A DNA stretch of 36,435 nucleotides, taken from IMG/VR virus record IMGVR_UViG_3300036770_000514, positions 1-36,435 of that record; one strand, written 5' to 3'. The DNA is from a virus. This document shows, one piece after another, positions 1-7,900 of the stretch. Made by a program: the position numbers and the translations under genes. Numbering within the stretch: position 1 is the stretch's first letter; the number at the start of each line of letters is the position of its first letter. The notes under the pieces were generated by a model. The model was not told the origin of the DNA, searched no databases, and saw only the letters and a list, made by a program, of their open reading frames with translations.

Positions 1-851
1 TCGGTCTTGAGTACGCTCGCTATGGCGAAGAACACAAAGAGATCTACGAAACCGAGACCTCTGAGCGTTCATTTGAAGAGGAAACCAAGCTGTCTGGATT
101 CTCGGCCGCACCGGTCAAGAACGAAGGCGCTGCGATTCGTTATGACAACGCGCAGGAAGCTTGGACAGCTCGCTACACCCATGAAACGATCGCTATGGGC
201 TTTTCAATCACTGAAGAAGCGATTGAAGACAACCTGTACGACTCGCTCAGCTCACGTTATACCAAGGCACTCGCACGCGCCATGGCATACACCAAGCAGG
301 TGAAAGCAGCAGCCGTATTGAACAACGGATGGGCATCAAGCGTTACTTACGGTGACGGCCAGCCTCTGTTCTCTATATCACATCCTCTTGTGTCCGGTGG
401 CGTTAACAGCAACACGCCCACGACCCAAGCAGACTTGAATGAGACTTCGTTGGAAAACGCAGTCATTCAAATCGCAGCTTGGACCGACGAACGTGATCTG
501 TTGATCGCAGCTCGCCCACGCAAGCTCATCGTTCCTCCTAACCTCCAGTTCGTGGCAACGCGTCTGTTGGAAACCGAACTCCGTGTCGGCACCAACAACA
601 ACGACATCAACGCCATCAAGAACAACGGTTCGATCCCAGAAGGCTATACGATCAACCACTTCTTGACCGACACGAACGGCTGGTTCCTCACCACCGATGT
701 ACCTAACGGATTGAAGCACTTCGTGCGGACACCGATGAGTACTGGAATGGACGGTGACTTTGACACGGGGAACGTCAGATATAAAGCGAGAGAGCGATAC
801 TCATTCGGGGTTTCGGACCCGCTCGGTATCTTCGGAAGCCAAGGTGCGTAA
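1..851 (+). CDS. Major capsid protein (5' end outside window)
   Basis: This is the C-terminal part of a phage major capsid protein, the subunit of the icosahedral head shell. The reading frame is open from base 3 with no start in the window, so the gene begins upstream; about 282 residues are visible. The sequence resembles a large environmental family related to Mu gpT-like major head subunits. Recognisable stretches include an AMGFSITEEAIEDNLYD region, a KLIVPPNLQFVATRLL segment, NDINAIKNNGSIPEGY, and a C-terminal DFDTGNVRYKARERYSFG segment ending in SDPLGIFGSQGA. The family assignment comes from recalled sequence patterns; an HK97-type fold is inferred. An ATG at 195 gives a shorter frame, but the conserved region begins well before it. 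A strong terminator follows about 50 bases after the stop, as is common for highly expressed capsid genes. Confidence 0.93.
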   Translation, partial: GLEYARYGEEHKEIYETETSERSFEEETKLSGFSAAPVKNEGAAIRYDNAQEAWTARYTHETIAMGFSITEEAIEDNLYDSLSSRYTKALARAMAYTKQVKAAAVLNNGWASSVTYGDGQPLFSISHPLVSGGVNSNTPTTQADLNETSLENAVIQIAAWTDERDLLIAARPRKLIVPPNLQFVATRLLETELRVGTNNNDINAIKNNGSIPEGYTINHFLTDTNGWFLTTDVPNGLKHFVRTPMSTGMDGDFDTGNVRYKARERYSFGVSDPLGIFGSQGA

Positions 852-899
852 CGTAAGTCATTGATTTCACAGTAGAAATTAGTAACTAGCGTTGTATCA

Positions 900-930
900 C
901 AGAACCCCGCTCCGGCGGGGTTTCTGTTTT
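900..930 (+). terminator. Intrinsic terminator after the capsid gene
   Basis: A GC-rich hairpin lies here. The left arm CAGAACCCCGC pairs with the right arm GCGGGGTTTCTG around a TCCG tetraloop, with one bulged base, and a T-rich tract (TTTCTGTTTT) follows. It lies 48 bases after the capsid stop codon. It should end or reduce capsid transcription before the homing endonuclease gene. Confidence 0.85.
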
Positions 931-955
931 GTAGAGTATGCAGCAGTACATACAG

Positions 956-984
956 TTGCACATCGCCATCCATACATGTATACT
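956..984 (+). promoter_or_regulatory. Putative sigma70-type promoter of the GIY-YIG gene
   Basis: TTGCAC at 956-961 and TATACT at 979-984 are separated by 17 bases. The -10 box matches the consensus at five of six positions, while the -35 box keeps only TTG clearly. ATACATGTAT (972-981) is a perfect 10-base palindrome overlapping the -10 box and could bind a regulator. The predicted start near 990 gives a short leader carrying AGGAG at 1001-1005. No transcription data support it. Confidence 0.45.
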
Positions 985-1011
985 ACAGACTCCATCACTA
1001 AGGAGTCACAG

Positions 1012-1950
1012 ATGTACTACGTATACGTTTACAAAGATCCACGTCCCACCAAGAACCAGCAGGTTGTTTACGTTGGCAAAGGTATTGGCGACAGAGCCTG
1101 GTACCACTGGAACAAAAGAGTTCGTGGCAATAAAGGCTTTGGCGCATTCTTGGCGCTTCTCAGACAAGAAAAGCTTGAACCAATTATTGAGATCGTCCGA
1201 GACGGTCTAGAGGAGGCTGAGGCTTTTTATGAAGAGGTAAGACTTATTGAGGCTTACGGAAGAAGAGACTTGGGAACAGGAACCCTATTTAATTTAACTG
1301 ATGGTGGCGAGGGTTTGGCAGGTGTAATCCGCACCGATGAATGGCGAAAAAATATAAGCGAAGCAAATAGCACGCCAGAAAAAATAGCTCTGTATAGCGA
1401 AGGTCAAAAGCGTAGATGGGCCAATCCATTATTCCGCGAACAAACCATTGCAGCCATTCGCAAGGCTCTCCAAGATCCAGAGGTCATAGCCAGACGTGAA
1501 GCTGGTAAGGCTGCATTTATTCATACTGAAGCTTTCCGTCAAACCATGAGCGAAGCTACATCAAAGATGTGGCAAGACCCTGCGTATGTTGAAAAGGTTA
1601 CTCAGGCACAAAAAGAGGTCCAAGGCACTGATGAGGCTCGAAGCCGCAAATCAGAAGCAAGCGTTGCTACATGGGCCGATTCGACCGTCCGTGATAAACG
1701 AACCGAGGGTATTAAACGTAGTCGTACGACAGCCGTGTCCCGCCAAAAGACTAGCGAGCAATCCAAAGCCCAGTGGGCCGATCCAGAATATGCGGCAAAA
1801 CAAACTGCCAATAACAAAGAAATTGCTAACCGTGATGAAGTTAAGGCGGCCAAGAAAGCTGCTGCTAAAGCTCTGTGGGCAGATCCTGAATGGCGAGCAA
1901 AAATGCTGGCTGCACGTAAGAAACGAATTGACACCCACCCCACAAACTGA
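1012..1950 (+). CDS. GIY-YIG homing endonuclease with NUMOD3-like repeats
   Basis: This is a free-standing homing endonuclease of 312 residues. The N-terminus carries a GIY-YIG-type core: YYVYVY at residues 2-7, VYVGKG at 19-24, then R28 and H32, a form closest to the LEM-3-like branch. The likely catalytic glutamate is in EEVRLIEAYG and is followed by LFNLTDGGEG. The C-terminal half contains five repeats starting W-A/Q-D/N-P/S (about residues 134, 186, 220, 254 and 289). These resemble NUMOD3 DNA-binding modules that wrap along a recognition site. ATG 1012 was chosen because AGGAG lies 6 bases upstream; an ATG-less extension back to 892 would run through the terminator. The gene sits between the capsid gene and the rest of the head genes and appears to have its own promoter. 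Its target is unknown; an adjacent intergenic site in related phages is plausible. Confidence 0.88.
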   Translation: MYYVYVYKDPRPTKNQQVVYVGKGIGDRAWYHWNKRVRGNKGFGAFLALLRQEKLEPIIEIVRDGLEEAEAFYEEVRLIEAYGRRDLGTGTLFNLTDGGEGLAGVIRTDEWRKNISEANSTPEKIALYSEGQKRRWANPLFREQTIAAIRKALQDPEVIARREAGKAAFIHTEAFRQTMSEATSKMWQDPAYVEKVTQAQKEVQGTDEARSRKSEASVATWADSTVRDKRTEGIKRSRTTAVSRQKTSEQSKAQWADPEYAAKQTANNKEIANRDEVKAAKKAAAKALWADPEWRAKMLAARKKRIDTHPTN

Positions 1951-1956
1951 TACAAC
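1928..1956 (+). promoter_or_regulatory. Putative promoter restarting the structural operon
   Basis: A perfect TTGACA (1928-1933), a 17-base spacer and TACAAC (1951-1956) form a sigma70-like promoter. TG at 1948-1949 one base before the -10 box gives an extended -10. It overlaps the last codons and stop of the GIY-YIG gene. It would start transcription near 1963, ahead of the gene at 2042, compensating for the terminator at 900-930. Confidence 0.5.
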
Positions 1957-1974
1957 CACCCTACTAGGATTTAA

Positions 1975-2017
1975 CTCATACCGACTGGCCTAGCAGACTT
2001 AGTAGAGACGGTATGAG
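1975..2017 (+). promoter_or_regulatory. Leader hairpin upstream of the structural gene at 2042
   Basis: A 9-base perfect inverted repeat (CTCATACCG at 1975-1983, CGGTATGAG at 2009-2017) encloses 25 bases. It lies in the predicted leader between the promoter at 1928-1956 and the ribosome binding site GGAG (2032-2035). There is no T tract, so it is not a typical terminator. It could stabilise the mRNA, act as a regulator site, or mark the boundary of the inserted endonuclease module. The function is not known. Confidence 0.5.
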
Positions 2018-2041
2018 GATGCGCTACTACGCGGAGTTATC

Positions 2042-2581
2042 ATGGCTATTTCTACCTTTGACGGTCCAGTCCGTTCCCTGGGCGGTATTTATCAACAAGG
2101 TCCGTCCACGATCGTTGAGATCACTTCCAGTACCACATTAAATCCCGTGGCCCATGCAGGCCGGATTATTTCTGTTGGCGGCACGCTTGCAGCTAACGTG
2201 GTTCTGACACTTCCAGCAATCAATACCTCGGCTAACGTATCCTCGTCTGGCCCTGGCAATGATCCCAATACGGCCAACAACGAAGGCGTTGTTTATACGA
2301 TCTGGGTTCCAACCACGATTGCTACATCTTCACTGAAGATTGGTACGGATGGCACTGACAAGTTTGTCGGTACGATCCTTGGTGTTGATACTGACTCTTC
2401 CAATGCGCTTGTGGCTTATACAGCTGGTGCAAGCGATGACTTCATTAACTTTAATGGCACAACGACCGGTGGCGTTGCAGGCTCATGGGTCCAGATCGTT
2501 GCGATCGCAGCCAATAAGTACATGGTCAACGGTATTGCCCTTGGCTCAGGAACTGTCGCTACACCATTCGCAACGTCCTAA
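2042..2581 (+). CDS. Hypothetical virion protein, probably head-associated
   Basis: This 179-residue protein is rich in Thr, Ser, Gly, Val and Ala, with no charged clusters, transmembrane segment or catalytic motif, as is usual for beta-rich phage structural proteins. The start has GGAG at 2032-2035, 6 bases before the ATG. It is the first gene after the putative promoter at 1928-1956 and the next structural gene after the capsid gene. A capsid decoration or accessory role is therefore plausible, but this rests on position and composition only; I recognise no named family. Confidence 0.75.
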   Translation: MAISTFDGPVRSLGGIYQQGPSTIVEITSSTTLNPVAHAGRIISVGGTLAANVVLTLPAINTSANVSSSGPGNDPNTANNEGVVYTIWVPTTIATSSLKIGTDGTDKFVGTILGVDTDSSNALVAYTAGASDDFINFNGTTTGGVAGSWVQIVAIAANKYMVNGIALGSGTVATPFATS

Positions 2582-2593
2582 TAGGAGTGTCAC

Positions 2594-2866
2594 ATGGACA
2601 CAGACGTCCTAGGCAAGTCTCTTGCTGCGTCTGGTGATGTCTCGGCTACACCAACTCGTGTCCGCGGGTTGGTTGTTGAACCGGGTACATCTACTGGCAG
2701 TGTTGAGATTAAAGACGGCGGATCGAGCGGCACAAGCAAGTTCATCATTAACACAGTTGCTAATGGTGAAACCTTTGCTGTACTCATTCCTGCCAATGGC
2801 GTTTGGTGTAAGACAAGTGCTTACGCCACACTGACTAACGCCAAAGTCACGGTGTTTTATGGCTAA
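2594..2866 (+). CDS. Small hypothetical virion protein
   Basis: This is a 90-residue, Gly/Ser/Thr/Val-rich protein with alternating beta-strand-like segments and a low content of charged residues. An AGGAG motif (2583-2587) supports the ATG at 2594. It lies 12 bases after the preceding structural gene and its last 8 bases overlap the start of the next gene (ATGGCTAA), implying translational coupling. Size and composition fit a small head decoration or fibre-base protein, but no family is recognised. Confidence 0.72.
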   Translation: MDTDVLGKSLAASGDVSATPTRVRGLVVEPGTSTGSVEIKDGGSSGTSKFIINTVANGETFAVLIPANGVWCKTSAYATLTNAKVTVFYG

Positions 2867-3113
2867 GACGCCGGCTTGGCAACGCAAAGAAGGTAAAAAC
2901 CCGGCCGGTGGCTTAAACGCCAAGGGTCGGGCTTCTTATAACGCAGCCAATCCCGATAAGCCAGGTCTTAAGGCTCCTCAACCCGAGGGCGGTTCACGTA
3001 AGAAATCATTCTGCGCCAGAATGGAAGGGATGAAAAAGAAACTTACGTCGGCCAAAACAGCCAAAGATCCAAATAGCCGTATTAACAAAAGTCTACGCGC
3101 ATGGAAGTGTTGA
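2859..3113 (+). CDS. Small basic conserved phage protein (KTPAWQRKEGKNPAGG type)
   Basis: This 84-residue basic protein begins MAKTPAWQRKEGKNPAGGLN and continues KGRASYNAANP, a pattern I recognise from many marine and freshwater phages, where it is annotated only as a domain of unknown function. The C-terminal half is Lys-rich (KKLTSAKTAKDPNSRINKSLRAWKC). It starts inside the stop region of the upstream gene and its TGA stop directly precedes the ATG of the next gene. Its basic character suggests DNA or nucleoprotein contact, possibly inside the head, but that is inference. Confidence 0.8.
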   Translation: MAKTPAWQRKEGKNPAGGLNAKGRASYNAANPDKPGLKAPQPEGGSRKKSFCARMEGMKKKLTSAKTAKDPNSRINKSLRAWKC

Positions 3114-3365
3114 ATGGATACGGGCGCTCTTATTTGGAATCTCATCACATCATTCTTTGTGGGTTTGGTGATGTTCATGCTTAAGCAAGCTTCAGATGAA
3201 CAGAAGCGCATCCAGATCCTACTTAACAGAACTCGGGAGGAAATTGCCCGTGATCACATCACTCGCGCAGAAGTTCGTGCTGACATGGAAAAGATTATTG
3301 AACGCTTTGACTCAGGCTTTGCAAGACTTGAAGCAAAAATTGATGCCCTCGCTGAAAGGAAATGA
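3114..3365 (+). CDS. Small membrane-anchored coiled-coil protein
   Basis: This is an 83-residue protein with one predicted membrane helix at residues 6-23 (LIWNLITSFFVGLVMFML). A long charged helix follows (EQKRIQILLNRTREEIARD onward) with heptad-like spacing up to the C-terminus. It starts immediately after the TGA of the preceding gene, and its stop overlaps the next ATG. The topology resembles small phage membrane proteins such as holin accessories or inner-membrane spanin-like subunits, but the lysis cassette is 16 kb away. The role is unassigned. Confidence 0.75.
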   Translation: MDTGALIWNLITSFFVGLVMFMLKQASDEQKRIQILLNRTREEIARDHITRAEVRADMEKIIERFDSGFARLEAKIDALAERK

Positions 3366-3613
3366 TGATGCAAAATGATCCCCGTAAAGGCCGTGGGCGC
3401 CATGGCGACACAAACTACAACCCTAACTACGATCTTGTACCCACCCAAAAAGAGAAGGGTGCGATGCAACAAGAAGTAGAGGATGCCAAGCTCCGCAAGA
3501 TGGATCAGCGCCCCAACCTTGGCAAGATGTTCAAAGCCGGTGGTTACGTGAAAGCCGCCGATGGATGCGCCAAGCGTGGCAAGACTAAAGGCACGATGGT
3601 CGTGATGAAGTAA
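3362..3613 (+). CDS. Small basic protein carrying the C-terminal KRGKTKG tag
   Basis: This is an 83-residue protein. The N-terminal half is polar and probably disordered (GRGRHGDTNYNPNYDL). The C-terminal part reads FKAGGYVKAADGCAKRGKTK and then GTMVVMK. This tail matches a module shared with the proteins at 3656, 4576 and 8930. The start overlaps the upstream stop (ATGATG). Its own stop codon TAA (3611-3613) overlaps the first bases of the 22-base palindrome of the repeat element at 3612. No enzymatic motif is seen. A structural or packaged-protein role is inferred from position only. Confidence 0.75.
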   Translation: MMMQNDPRKGRGRHGDTNYNPNYDLVPTQKEKGAMQQEVEDAKLRKMDQRPNLGKMFKAGGYVKAADGCAKRGKTKGTMVVMK

Positions 3614-3649
3614 TTCCGTCCATGGACGGAATTTGCTACTAAAGTAGGG
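3612..3649. repeat. 38-base double-palindrome element, copy 1 (intergenic)
   Basis: A perfect 22-base palindrome (arms AATTCCGTC and GACGGAATT around CATG, 3612-3633) is followed by TG and a 12-base hyphenated palindrome CTACT-AA-AGTAG (3636-3647) plus GG. The same 38-base unit occurs in inverted orientation at 29383-29420 with 35 of 38 bases identical. This copy lies between two genes, overlaps the stop of the upstream gene, and its 3' end supplies the G-rich ribosome binding site of the gene at 3656. In RNA it would form two consecutive hairpins. Confidence 0.9.
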
Positions 3650-3655
3650 GGTAGT

Positions 3656-4576
3656 ATGAAGAAGCGCAGGCGTTTCCAAGAAGGTGGCGACATTCCTGAT
3701 ATAGACCGGGAGCCACTAAGGGATAGCAGCGGCGAGATTGTTAGGGATAGTAGCGGTGAGGCCATCATGTCTGGCAGCACACCAAGGAAGCCCTTGCGCC
3801 AAGTTATGTCTGAAATGGACGACCAGCAGGGCATAGATCTTAGCAACATACGTAAAGCCGAGTCTGCGCCGGTACGAACCCCTCGTATTGAATCAGTAGG
3901 TGATACAGACCTTGCCGAGCCTAGTACCGCTGGTTTTTCTCGCACACCTTTGAAAACCACGGCCCCGAAGGTTGTAGCAAAGCCAAAGTCAGAGGTTAAA
4001 TCGCAGCCTAAAGCAGAGGTGAAACCCGTTCCCAAGAAGGATGTCAAAGCTGAGATTGAGAGGCTCAAGGCTTATGACAAACCTATTGAGCGTGTTACAC
4101 CGGAGATGAATCTTTTTGGCGGACCTTTGCTCAAAGGTCTTAAAGCAGCTGGCGCCGGTTTAGCTGCAAAGATTGCACCGCAAGCGGCTAAGGCTCGCGT
4201 TGAACCATCCATCCCGCAGGAAGCGGCTAAAGCGCTTGCCATGGCTCCCAAGCGCGGTGGTGAGTTGGCCACTCGTGGCGGAGAGCTTGCTACAAAGTCT
4301 CCCAAAGGAGAGTTGGTTACCAAGGGAAGCGATTTGGTTAAGCGTCGAGAATCCATGGCGCAATTAGAATCTCCTCGCAGGCGATTACCTTTTGAGAAGG
4401 ATATGGGTAAGGCCAGGCTTGAGACTCAAGCCAATAAGCGCAGGCAGCTCGGTGGAACTAGTCGTAGTGAAGATGTGATTGAGATGGGTATGAAGCGCGG
4501 CGGCAAAGTAGGATCAGCATCTAGCCGTGGTGATGGCATTGCAAAGCGAGGCAAGACCCGCGGAAGGTATATCTGA
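3656..4576 (+). CDS. Lys/Pro-rich protein with C-terminal GDGIAKRGKTRGR tag
   Basis: This 306-residue protein looks mostly disordered. It begins MKKRRRFQEGGDIPDIDREP, carries a tandem near-repeat (LRDSSGEIV / VRDSSGEAI), a Lys/Pro/Val-rich stretch around residues 100-130, and a repeated GGELATRGGELATKSPKGEL segment near residue 200. It ends in MKRGGKVGSASSRGDGIAKR followed by GKTRGRYI. The terminal 26 codons are strongly similar, in DNA as well as protein, to the end of the gene at 8930. GGGGG at 3647-3651 is the likely ribosome binding site and comes from the palindromic element. The stop overlaps the next ATG by one base. Function unknown; high positive charge suggests binding to DNA or an acidic virion surface. 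Confidence 0.75.
   Translation: MKKRRRFQEGGDIPDIDREPLRDSSGEIVRDSSGEAIMSGSTPRKPLRQVMSEMDDQQGIDLSNIRKAESAPVRTPRIESVGDTDLAEPSTAGFSRTPLKTTAPKVVAKPKSEVKSQPKAEVKPVPKKDVKAEIERLKAYDKPIERVTPEMNLFGGPLLKGLKAAGAGLAAKIAPQAAKARVEPSIPQEAAKALAMAPKRGGELATRGGELATKSPKGELVTKGSDLVKRRESMAQLESPRRRLPFEKDMGKARLETQANKRRQLGGTSRSEDVIEMGMKRGGKVGSASSRGDGIAKRGKTRGRYI
4499..4576 (+). repeat. 78-base C-terminal tag repeat, copy 1 (partner 9212-9289)
   Basis: The last 78 bases of the gene at 3656 align without gaps to the last 78 bases of the gene at 8930 (9212-9289). Both begin GGCGGCAAAGTA and share an exact 17-base run, TCTAGCCGTGGTGATGG. Both end at the stop codon. The rest of the two genes is not similar, so this is a shared module rather than a duplicated gene. 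Confidence 0.85.
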
Positions 4577-4953
4577 TGGACAAGGTAAAACGCGTTATGC
4601 GTGAATTCAAGGAAGGTAAACTCAAGTCTTCCTCTGGCCGGAAAGTTACTAACCCCAAGCAAGCAATTGCGATTGGACTATCGGAGCAAAGAGCTATGAA
4701 AGGTTACAAAGCGGGCGGTGAGCCCAAGGCAATGGTTAAGAAAGAAGTTGCCTTTATGAAAGCTAAGGGCGCACCCAAGTCTATGGTCAAGCATGAAATG
4801 GCCGAGATGAAAGGTATGAAGAAAGGCGGTTCGGTTGGTCAGACCAAGATGGGCTCTGTAAAGACCGCTGCTCCTTCCAAAGATGGTGTTGCCGTGAAGG
4901 GCAAGACCAAGGTAACCATGGTTAAGATGGCCAAGGGCGGCTATTCTTGCTAA
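4576..4953 (+). CDS. Basic protein with MVKKE repeats and KGKTK tail
   Basis: This is a 125-residue, very Lys- and Met-rich protein. It contains two tandem copies of a helical motif, PKAMVKKEVAFMKAKGA and PKSMVKHEMAEMKGMKKGG, a type I recognise from marine phage proteins of unknown function. The C-terminus (SKDGVAVKGKTKVTMVKMA) is a diverged version of the tag found in the proteins at 3362, 3656 and 8930. The ATG overlaps the upstream TGA by one base. No catalytic motif or membrane segment is visible. A packaged basic protein or scaffold-like role is possible, but unproven. Confidence 0.75.
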   Translation: MDKVKRVMREFKEGKLKSSSGRKVTNPKQAIAIGLSEQRAMKGYKAGGEPKAMVKKEVAFMKAKGAPKSMVKHEMAEMKGMKKGGSVGQTKMGSVKTAAPSKDGVAVKGKTKVTMVKMAKGGYSC

Positions 4954-4961
4954 GGTGATTT

Positions 4962-7900
4962 GTGGCACTTCCTGTATTTGATAGTGAATGGTTTGGTCTA
5001 GGTGCGGCTGACAAAATTGCGCGGTTTACCGCTGCCGGTACAACGCTTGATGAATTAAGAAGCATTGCCGACGAAGGAACCATTCAATGGATGATTGAAG
5101 AGGGCGGGTGGAAACCTCCTCAAGAAACCGTCCAAGAAGTACAGGCGCAGCCTTCTGATCCCATAGCAGACCTAGCTTCCGAGTTAGGTTTGCCAAAGTT
5201 TCTTGTTGCCAATTTAGTAAATGCTGGTTACTCGGCAGGTGAGATTCGTAATATTTACGCCCCTCAACCTTCTCCCGAACCTCAACCAGAACCACCACCA
5301 CCTCCACCGCCACCTCCGCCATCAGGACCAACGCCACAGCAGATAGCTGATTCGCAAAGGTCAAAGTTTGGGATGACTGCTGATGAGTTTAAGACTCGTC
5401 TAACGGCAGGGAGTCCAAGTGATTTGCTGATGGATCAGCGATTGCTTGAGATAACGCTAGAGAAATCATGGTCCCCGCAGTTGGCTGTGGACATGGTGAA
5501 TACGGCTTTTGGTACAAGCAAAACGGTTAATGATTACACCACGGCAATGTCCAAGGTGTTGCAAGATCCAATTACCAAACTTGTACAGAATGGCGCCACG
5601 GCAGATGAGGTAAGGCAGATAGCTAAAACTATTGGCGTTGATGAAACGACCGCCAATGCAGCCATTAGCACCGCAATAAAAACCAAGGAAGCAAGTGCTA
5701 TCCAAGCAGACGTTACCAAGTTCCTAGATAAGGACGGTAATGTCAGCATGACTAAGATTGTTGAATACGCAGATGGCAATAAGCTTGCGTATGCAGATGT
5801 TCAAGACGCGCTGAAAGAAAAGTTTCCCAAGCTTACGACAGACATGTTGGTCTATGAAAAGGACCGGCAGCAGATTGCTTCAGTGGCAGACGCGGCAGGG
5901 GCGGTTGGATTGCCCAAGGCTTTGGCGTTGGCTATTGATAAAGGTATTGAGCTAGACAACCTGGCTAAGTTTTTTAACAAGACGCCAGATGAATTCAAGA
6001 CGCTTGTATCAGATAACCTGGGTACGATCGCCACGGCTATTCGGGACTCTGGTACTAATGCACCGGTAGGGCTGGCTGACTTGCTTGGTATAGACCAGGC
6101 TGCAACTAATTCGGCCATGAAGAGCCAAGACTTTGTTGTTGGCCTAAACAAGCTGGCTGATACAAAGGGGAATATCCCATTTGATAAAGCGCTTGATTAC
6201 GCATCAAAGAATAATGTCGGTCCGTATGCGCTTGCAGGTTATTTGAAGGTAGCACCAGAGCAGATATTCAAATACCAGAAAGATCAGGCTATAGCTTCTG
6301 ATCTAAATAAGCTTGCAGACGATAAAGGCCAGATTGCTTTTGACAAGGCACTTCAGTACGCATCGACAAATAACATGTCGATCGAAGACTTGGCCGGCTA
6401 TATTGGCGTTAAGCCTGATCAGCTTACACAGTATCAAACAGATACCAAGATTAAATCGGGCTTGGATCTTGCGGCCGGTGAAGATAAGCAACTGAGTTAT
6501 GACGAGATCATCAAGTTTGCTTCAGACAACAAGATGAATCTTGCTGATGTTGTGAATTACATAGGCACCCCGGAAAGCCGCAAGGACTTATTAACCGGTA
6601 TCCAAGGCTATGTAACTGCCAAAGAAGCAGATGCAAAGCTTACTGGCCAAGAGCGTTTAACCAATCAGCTTAATGAAATTACCAAGGGCGGTACTACCGC
6701 GGGCGTATGGGATAAGAACCAAGGTTGGGGCCATCACTCTAAGAAGATGGTTGATTACCTAACCCAATACGGTATTACGGATCTGAATCAGATTGGCACG
6801 CGTGTTGAGACAAGGAATTTACCGGCCACTGGTCAAGCCATACCGGGCGAGGATTTCCGCGCTACTGAAGGCGAGCAGGCTACCAATTACGTTGTTTACT
6901 TTGACAAGAAGACAGGCAAAGAGTTGCAAGCTGTACCTCAGTCAGAGAATAACGGTATGTGGCGCTTTGGATCCGAGGGTGAGGGCACGGGCACTACAGG
7001 CTACTTTCTTGGACAAACATCTGGTGGTGGCGCTGGTATAGCCAGCAATTGGGAAGAAAAGTATGGCGCGAAAGAGTATGCCCTTCCTCTTGCTGTAGCT
7101 GCGGCTTTTGCTGCACCCTACTTGTTGCCTGAGCTTATTGGTGGCGCAGTCGGTGGTGTTGAGCTTGCTGCACTTGGTGGAGAAATGACGGCTGGGACGG
7201 GACTTACGGGGATGCTGATGTCTGCTGGTATGCCTGCCGCCATAGCCGGACCTACGGCAACAGCAATTGTTCGTGGAACATACCAAGGTCTGGTCAACGA
7301 AGCCGCCGGCGGCGATTTTAACAAAGGCTTTGTGTCTGGGGTTGCCCCTGTTATAGGGACGATGGTGGCAAAGCAGGCTTATGACTTAATGCTTCCTAGC
7401 TTAAGAGATGTTGATTTTGGTGTGGATATAGCGACTACGGCAGCAAGATCTGTAGGTAGTGCGGTAAGTCAGTTAATTGTTGATGGAAAGATTGATTTAA
7501 CCAAAACACTTACAACAGCTGTGACGCCCTTGGTAACCGAAGCTATTGTGGATGCAAGCGGAAAAACTATAACGCCTGCACAAGCAAAGTTTATTACTCA
7601 AACCGTTCTCTCTGGAGCGCAGAACATAACATCGATGGCCCAAAACCCGATGGCTGTCATGAATTTCATTACCAACAATTCCAAGCTAATTGATGAGATC
7701 GCTTCTGGTGTATCAAATGCTACGAACAAAATTACGCTTAGCGGACTAACGTCAGACCAGCAACAGGCGTTTGCCAAGGATAGCCAAACGGGCAGCGACA
7801 TATCGCAGCTTGCATCTAATGCTGTAACAGTAACGGGTGCTGCTGATACAGCCATGGGGGCGGGAGGAATAGACGTAATACCTCCTGGATCAACAACACC

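Noticed and set aside
892-1011. N-terminal extension of the GIY-YIG reading frame upstream of ATG 1012
   Set aside because: It would be translated through the right arm of the capsid terminator and lacks a ribosome binding site, whereas ATG 1012 has AGGAG and starts exactly at the GIY-YIG core.
3612-3649. Reading the palindromic element simply as a transcription terminator
   Set aside because: There is no T run after either hairpin, the next gene starts immediately afterwards using its G-rich end, and the same element lies within a coding sequence elsewhere.
3544-4068. 174-codon minus-strand open frame
   Set aside because: It runs antisense over a well-supported gene pair and across the palindromic element, with no recognisable motif or start context.
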